Made by a program: the position numbers and the translations under genes. DNA of 64,000 nt, from contig NZ_PYPS01000015.1 of NCBI RefSeq assembly GCF_003027925.1, positions 90,470-154,469 on the forward strand, read 5' to 3'. The stretch is from Micromonospora sp. RP3T (GTDB lineage: Bacteria > Actinomycetota > Actinomycetes > Mycobacteriales > Micromonosporaceae). The notes under the pieces are model-generated. The model had not been told where the DNA came from and ran no database searches. It saw only the letters and a list, made by a program, of their open reading frames with translations. Below are positions 60,062 to 64,000 of the stretch, in pieces (positions within the stretch are counted from its first letter, which is position 1; each line of letters opens with the position of its first letter).

Positions 60062-60067
60062 AGGCTA
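60062..60067 (-). promoter_or_regulatory. -10 box of the riboswitch transcript
   Basis: TAGCCT on the minus strand, eight bases before the first riboswitch base, so transcription would start right at the P1 stem. TGGACG about 19 bases further up is a weak -35 candidate. Confidence 0.45.
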
Positions 60068-60161
60068 GCAGCACCGGTGCGCCGGTCGTCCAGCCGTTAT
60101 GACCACCCTCACGGCCGTGCCTTACCGGGCGGCTCCGGCCGCCGCGCCGGAGAATGGCCGG

Positions 60162-60602
60162 ATGACCTCCCCGCGGGTGACCCTCGACGATCTCGGCGCC
60201 TGGCTGATCAAGGGCAACGCGGAGAAGACGGACCTGGCCGCCCGCTTCGCCGCCGACCCGACCGTGACCGGCTGGTGCGTGCGTCCCGGCTACCGGATCC
60301 GCCTGATGCGCGTCGGCCAGCCGGTGGTGTTCTGGGCCAGCGGCAGCCGGGGCCGACTCCCGTACGGCGTGTGGGGCCTGGGTCGGGTGGCCGGTGAGCC
60401 GCAGCCGGGGGAGCCGGGTGGGTCGTGGACGCTGCCGCTGGACCTGACCGTCCTCGACGAGCCGCTGCGGGTGCGCCGTGACGTGCTGCGCGCCGACCCC
60501 CGGCTGGCCGGCGCGGAGGTCTTCCGGCAGCCGCAGGCGGCGAACCCGTCCTACCTGACCGTGGCGCAGTTCGCCGCCGTGCGGGAGTACCTGCCGGACT
60601 AG
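60162..60602 (+). CDS. Conserved hypothetical protein
   Basis: 146 residues, no signal or membrane segment. 'WLIKGNAEKTDLAARFAADP', 'GYRIRLMRVGQPVVFWASGS' and 'GVWGLGRVAGEP' suggest a small beta-barrel like the PUA/EVE superfamily, but this is only a resemblance. The ATG at 60162 with GGAGA upstream is preferred; an in-frame ATG at 60099 would add 21 low-complexity residues. It lies just upstream of the PadR operator. Confidence 0.7.
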   Translation: MTSPRVTLDDLGAWLIKGNAEKTDLAARFAADPTVTGWCVRPGYRIRLMRVGQPVVFWASGSRGRLPYGVWGLGRVAGEPQPGEPGGSWTLPLDLTVLDEPLRVRRDVLRADPRLAGAEVFRQPQAANPSYLTVAQFAAVREYLPD

Positions 60603-60606
60603 GTCT

Positions 60607-60630
60607 TGCTATGCAACAAAGTGCATAGCA
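60607..60630. promoter_or_regulatory. PadR-type operator
   Basis: TGCTATGCA-ACAAAG-TGCATAGCA, nine-base perfect arms with six-base spacer, directly upstream of the PadR gene and A/T-rich against its surroundings. PadR repressors bind long dyads with TATGCA- or ATGT-like arms; autoregulation of the PadR/acyl-CoA dehydrogenase operon is inferred. Confidence 0.7.
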
Positions 60631-60641
60631 GGATGGCCGGC

Positions 60642-61205
60642 ATGTCGCTGGAGCACGCCATCCTCGTATCGCTGCTGGAGCAACCCGCCTCCGGCTACGA
60701 GTTGGCCCGTCGCTTCGACCGCTCGATCGGACGCTTCTGGACCGCCACCCACCAGCAGATCTACCGCGTTCTCAAGCAGCTCGCGGAGGACGACCGGATC
60801 ACCGGTGAGGAGATCGGTCAGGAGAGCCTGCCGGACAAGAAGCTCTGGTCGGTCACCCCGACCGGCCGGGCCGCGCTGGTCGGCTGGCTGCACGCCCCGG
60901 TGCGCCCGGAGGCGGTCCGGCACGAACTGGCCGTCAAGATCCGGGGCGCCGCGTTCGACGACGCGGCCGGGCGCGCGCTCCTGGTCGCCGAGGTCGAGCG
61001 CTACCGCGCCGACCACGAGACCGTCCTCGCCGGCTACCTGGCCGGCGAGCGCCGCGACTTCGGCTCCGCCGCACCCGACGCCCGGGCGGCGTTGCAGCAC
61101 GTGGTGCTGCGCGGCGGCATCGCGTACGAGCGGATGGTGCTGGCCTGGCTGGACGACGTCCTGGCCACCCTCCGCGACCTCGACCCGGAAAGGCCCCCCG
61201 CGTGA
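60642..61205 (+). CDS. PadR-family transcriptional regulator
   Basis: 187 residues. The winged helix-turn-helix covers 'LEHAILVSLLEQPASGYELA' to 'QIYRVLKQLAEDDRI' and 'LWSVTPTGRAALVGWL'; the C-terminal half is a helical dimerisation domain as in subfamily 1 (PadR/VanR type). The ATG at 60642 gives the typical start; an ATG at 60633 is possible. Its stop overlaps the acyl-CoA dehydrogenase start (GTGA), so it probably controls that enzyme in response to an aromatic or acyl substrate. Confidence 0.92.
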   Translation: MSLEHAILVSLLEQPASGYELARRFDRSIGRFWTATHQQIYRVLKQLAEDDRITGEEIGQESLPDKKLWSVTPTGRAALVGWLHAPVRPEAVRHELAVKIRGAAFDDAAGRALLVAEVERYRADHETVLAGYLAGERRDFGSAAPDARAALQHVVLRGGIAYERMVLAWLDDVLATLRDLDPERPPA

Positions 61206-62923
61206 GCGACCCGCTGCTGTTCCACCCGCACCACTACGATCCCGCCGACCTCGACGAGACCTCGCGGCGGCTGCTGCGCGCCACCATCGACTGGTTCGAG
61301 ACCCGGGGCAAGCGCGCCCTGCTCGACAGCTACCACGCCCGCGAGTGGTACGCCGACTTCCTCGACTTCGCCGCTCGGGAACGCCTCTTCGCCACGTTCC
61401 TCACCCCGTCCGCCGACGGCGGCGGCGACGCCGACAAGCGCTGGGACACCGCCCGTAACGCCGCGCTCAGCGAGATCCTCGGCTTCTACGGGCTCGGCTA
61501 CTGGTACACCTGGCAGGTCACCGTGCTCGGCCTCGGGCCGGTGTGGCAGAGCGGCAACACCGCCGCCCGGGCGCGCGCCGCCGAGCTGCTCGACCAGGGG
61601 CACGTGATGGCGTTCGGCCTCTCCGAGCGTCCGCACGGCGCCGACATCTACGCCACCGACATGCTGCTCACCCCCGACGGCGCGGGTGGTTTCCGGGCCA
61701 CCGGCGGCAAGTACTACATCGGCAACGGCAACGTCGCCGGGCTGGTCTCGGTCTTCGGCCGGCGCGCCGACGTCGAGGGCCCCGAGGGGTACGTGTTCTT
61801 CGCCGCCGACAGCCGGCACCCGGCGTACCGGCTGGTCCGCAACGTGGTCGCCGCCCAGATGTACGTTTCCGAGTTCCGGCTGGAGGACTACCCGGTGCGC
61901 GCCGAGGACGTGCTGCACACCGGGCCGGCCGCGTTCGACGCCGCGCTGAACACGGTCAACGTCGGCAAGTTCAACCTCTGCACCGCGTCCGTCGGCATCT
62001 GCGAGCACGCCATGTACGAGGCGGTCAGCCACGCCCACGGCCGGGTGTTGTACGGCCGGCGGGTCACCGACTTCCCGCACGTGCGCCGCGAGCTGACCGA
62101 CGCGTACGCCCGGCTGGTGGCGATGAAGTTGTTCAGCGACCGGGCGGTCGACTACTTCCGCTCGGCCGGCCCGGACGACCGCCGCTACCTGCTGTTCAAC
62201 CCGATGACCAAGATGAAGGTCACCACCGAGGGCGAGAAGGTGATCGACCTGCTCTGGGACGTCATCGCCGCCAAGGGCTTCGAGGCCGACACCTACTTCG
62301 ACAAGGCCGCCAAGGACATCCGTGGCCTGCCGAAGCTGGAGGGCACCGTCCACGTCAACCTGGCGCTGATCCTCAAGTTCATGCCCAACTACCTGTTCCG
62401 GCCCACCGAACACCCGGCGGTGCCGACCCGGCGGGACGCGGCCGACGACACGTTCCTGTTCCGGCAGGGCCCGGCGCGCGGCCTCGGCGCGATCCGGTTC
62501 CACGACTGGCGCGCCGCCTACGACGCGCACGCCCACCTGCCCAACGTGGCCCGGTTCCGGGAACAGGCCGACGGGCTGGTCACGCTGCTCGCCGCGTGCG
62601 CGCCGGACGAGACCCAGCAGCGCGACCTGGACTTCCTGCTCACCATCGGCCAGCTCTTCGCGCTCGTGGTCTACGGTCAGCTCGTCCTGGAGCAGGCGGA
62701 GCTGACCGGTCTCGACCCGGACCTGCTCGACGAGATCTTCGACCTGCTGGTCCGGGACTTCTCCGGCTACGCCACCGAGCTGCACGGCAAACCGGCCACC
62801 ACCGACGAGCAGGCGGCCTGGGCCCTCGCCCACCTCCGCCGCCCGGTGGTCGACGCCGATCGCAGCGCCCGGACGTGGCAGCGGGTGGCGGACCTGGCCG
62901 GCGCGTACGAGATGCGACAGTGA
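61202..62923 (+). CDS. Acyl-CoA dehydrogenase family protein
   Basis: 573 residues, longer than ordinary acyl-CoA dehydrogenases (about 380). The flavin domain has 'AFGLSERPHGADIYATDMLL', 'GKYYIGNGNVAGLVSVFGRR' and 'VNVGKFNLCTASVGICEHAM'. The family base Glu may lie in 'KKDIRGLPKLEGTVHVN'-like region ('GLPKLEGTVHVNL'), as in long-chain or isovaleryl types. The C-terminal extension of about 150 residues is seen in some actinobacterial members. The FAD-dependent substrate is unknown. Coupled to PadR. Confidence 0.9.
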   Translation: MSDPLLFHPHHYDPADLDETSRRLLRATIDWFETRGKRALLDSYHAREWYADFLDFAARERLFATFLTPSADGGGDADKRWDTARNAALSEILGFYGLGYWYTWQVTVLGLGPVWQSGNTAARARAAELLDQGHVMAFGLSERPHGADIYATDMLLTPDGAGGFRATGGKYYIGNGNVAGLVSVFGRRADVEGPEGYVFFAADSRHPAYRLVRNVVAAQMYVSEFRLEDYPVRAEDVLHTGPAAFDAALNTVNVGKFNLCTASVGICEHAMYEAVSHAHGRVLYGRRVTDFPHVRRELTDAYARLVAMKLFSDRAVDYFRSAGPDDRRYLLFNPMTKMKVTTEGEKVIDLLWDVIAAKGFEADTYFDKAAKDIRGLPKLEGTVHVNLALILKFMPNYLFRPTEHPAVPTRRDAADDTFLFRQGPARGLGAIRFHDWRAAYDAHAHLPNVARFREQADGLVTLLAACAPDETQQRDLDFLLTIGQLFALVVYGQLVLEQAELTGLDPDLLDEIFDLLVRDFSGYATELHGKPATTDEQAAWALAHLRRPVVDADRSARTWQRVADLAGAYEMRQ

Positions 62924-62973
62924 GCGGCGAAATCGGCGGGCGGGACCGCGCGGCGGGCCGGTAGGTTGCACGG

Positions 62974-63516
62974 ATGTTCGCGCTTGCCCTGACCGACGAC
63001 GCCGAGCTGCGACCGCTGCAGCCCTGGCACGCCGACGAGTTCCTCGCCAACCTCGATCGCTGCCGGGAGCACATCGCGCCCTGGGTCGGCGCGTCCTTCG
63101 TGGCCACCGACGCCGAGTCGGCCCGCCGGGTCCTCCAGGCGTACGCGGACCGGTGGGCCCGCGACGACGGCGGGATCTGGGGCATCTGGCAGCGCGGCAC
63201 GCTCGTCGGTGGCGTGCTGCTGGTGTCGCTGAGCACCGCGCGCGGCGTCTGCGAGGCCGGCTGCTGGCTGGAGGCGGACGCGGAGGGTCAGGGCCTGGTC
63301 ACCCGGGCCGCCCGGGTGGTCATCGACTGGGCGGTCCGGGAGCGCGGCATCCACCGCGTCGAGTGGGTGACCCGGGCCGGCAACGAGCGCAGCATCGCGG
63401 TCGCCCGCCGGCTCGGCATGCGCCGCGACGGGGTGCTCCGGGACGCCGCGCCGGTGCCGGAGGGTCGGGCCGACATGGAGGTCTGGTCGGTCCTGGCGCC
63501 GGAATGGACGGCCTGA
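62974..63516 (+). CDS. GNAT-family N-acetyltransferase (RimJ/RimL type)
   Basis: 180 residues. 'ELRPLQPWHADEFLANLDRC', 'AGCWLEADAEGQGLVTRAAR' (acetyl-CoA loop) and 'VEWVTRAGNERSIAVARRLG' followed by 'MRRDGVLRDA' are RimJ/RimL signatures. It would acetylate an N-terminal or small amine. No ribosome site; a TAGGTT box six bases before the ATG suggests a leaderless message. Confidence 0.92.
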   Translation: MFALALTDDAELRPLQPWHADEFLANLDRCREHIAPWVGASFVATDAESARRVLQAYADRWARDDGGIWGIWQRGTLVGGVLLVSLSTARGVCEAGCWLEADAEGQGLVTRAARVVIDWAVRERGIHRVEWVTRAGNERSIAVARRLGMRRDGVLRDAAPVPEGRADMEVWSVLAPEWTA

Positions 63517-63554
63517 GAAGGGTTCTTGTCGTACCCGGACGTCAACATGTGTCC

Positions 63555-63965
63555 ATGGCTGTCCCCGCACTGGCCGACCGGTCCCCCCAGCCGCGCGCCC
63601 TGCCGCTGCGCGAGGTCCGCACCCGGCTCACCCAACTCATCTCCCTCGCCGAGCTGACCGACACCGTCACCGTCGTCACCCGTGACGGCGACCCTCGCCC
63701 GATCGCCGCGATCGTGCCCGCCCCGGCCGCCCGCACCGGGGCCCAGGCCCGGGCCGACGCGGAGCGGATCGCCGCGATCAGCGCCGGCTGGGCTCGCCGC
63801 CTGGAGGAGCTGCACCGGCAGTCCAGCCGGCGGCACGCCGCCGAGCTGCGGGCCCTCACCGACGCGCTCGCCGAGGCGTGGGCCGAGCTGGACCGGCGCG
63901 CCCCGGCCGGCGACGCGGCCCTCACCCGGCTCCGCGCCGCCCACGCCGACCTGCTGCGCCCCTGA
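63555..63965 (+). CDS. Phd/YefM-like antitoxin-domain protein
   Basis: 136 residues. The N-terminal ~55 residues ('LPLREVRTRLTQLISLAELT' then 'DTVTVVTRDGDPRPIAAIVP') match the prevent-host-death DNA-binding fold. The rest is a long charged helical region ('AGWARRLEELHRQSSRRHAA'), longer than in usual antitoxins. No toxin gene lies upstream, and only 35 bases remain downstream in the window, so a partner could follow or be absent. It may act as a stand-alone regulator. Confidence 0.7.
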   Translation: MAVPALADRSPQPRALPLREVRTRLTQLISLAELTDTVTVVTRDGDPRPIAAIVPAPAARTGAQARADAERIAAISAGWARRLEELHRQSSRRHAAELRALTDALAEAWAELDRRAPAGDAALTRLRAAHADLLRP

Positions 63966-64000
63966 CCGGCCGGGCCGGCCGGTGCCCGGCGGCGAGCGCC

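Noticed and set aside
1..64000. CRISPR array, insertion sequence, prophage or integrated plasmid
   Set aside because: No regularly spaced direct repeats, transposase, integrase or phage structural gene was found.

Overview
The base composition (very GC-rich, G or C at almost every third codon position), frequent GTG starts, stop/start overlaps of the GTGA and ATGA type, leaderless promoters and the gene families present all point to a filamentous actinomycete. A member of the Micromonosporaceae, probably Micromonospora or a close relative, fits best. This is inferred from gene content, not from a marker gene. I see no rRNA, tRNA, insertion sequence, phage gene or CRISPR array. Most of the window reads as chromosomal accessory and secondary-metabolism DNA, packed into short operons.

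Layout. 1-3.2 kb: tail of a membrane protein, a cytochrome P450, and a TIM-barrel protein divergent from a TetR regulator across a two-operator promoter. 3.2-9.5 kb: a minus-strand extracytoplasmic copper operon (PCuAC lipoprotein, Tat-exported DyP peroxidase, CopC, CopD-CtaG fusion, PepSY membrane protein). 9.6-16.0 kb: an SCO5389-family protein, a single-chain 1819-residue acyl-CoA carboxylase of eukaryote-like layout, and a DUF2188 protein. 16.0-26.4 kb: a 500-base spacer with a perfect 21-bp hairpin, a streptogrisin-type protease, a methyltransferase, an MFS exporter, a DUF1800/DUF1501 pair, an FMN-binding glutamate-synthase-like protein, an ECF sigma factor with a membrane partner, a lipoprotein and a DUF5872-like protein.

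26.4-37.7 kb is a plant polysaccharide (xylan-type) region: GH10 xylanase and GH5-CBM13 enzyme transcribed divergently, a TetR/oxidoreductase pair, and a LacI repressor divergent from a sugar ABC importer (no ATPase) plus a GH3 glycosidase. 37.8-42.4 kb holds a GT-C-like membrane protein, a cellulose-synthase-like GT2 and an overlapping GH26 hydrolase, probably for an exopolysaccharide. 42.5-47.1 kb is a four-gene set of aromatic-polyketide tailoring enzymes (double ABM domain fused to an FAD monooxygenase, ABM protein, P450, duplicated TcmI/SchA-type cyclase) with no polyketide synthase beside it.

47.9-53.6 kb is a tight seven-gene operon: zinc-less dehydrogenase, 6-pyruvoyl-tetrahydropterin-synthase homologue lacking usual active-site residues, GT4 glycosyltransferase, methyltransferase, YbhN-like flippase, GTP cyclohydrolase II and RibD-type reductase. 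It looks like a pathway from GTP to a glycosylated, methylated pterin- or pyrimidine-type metabolite, and is my best candidate for an undescribed system. 53.7-57.3 kb is an LplA/LplB/YtcP-type oligosaccharide importer. 57.3-60.1 kb (minus strand) is a polar amino-acid ABC importer whose transcript starts with a SAM-IV riboswitch and a 33-residue Cys-containing leader peptide, so it probably imports a sulfur amino acid. 60.1-64.0 kb: a hypothetical protein, a PadR regulator overlapping an acyl-CoA dehydrogenase, a GNAT acetyltransferase and a Phd-like antitoxin without a visible toxin.
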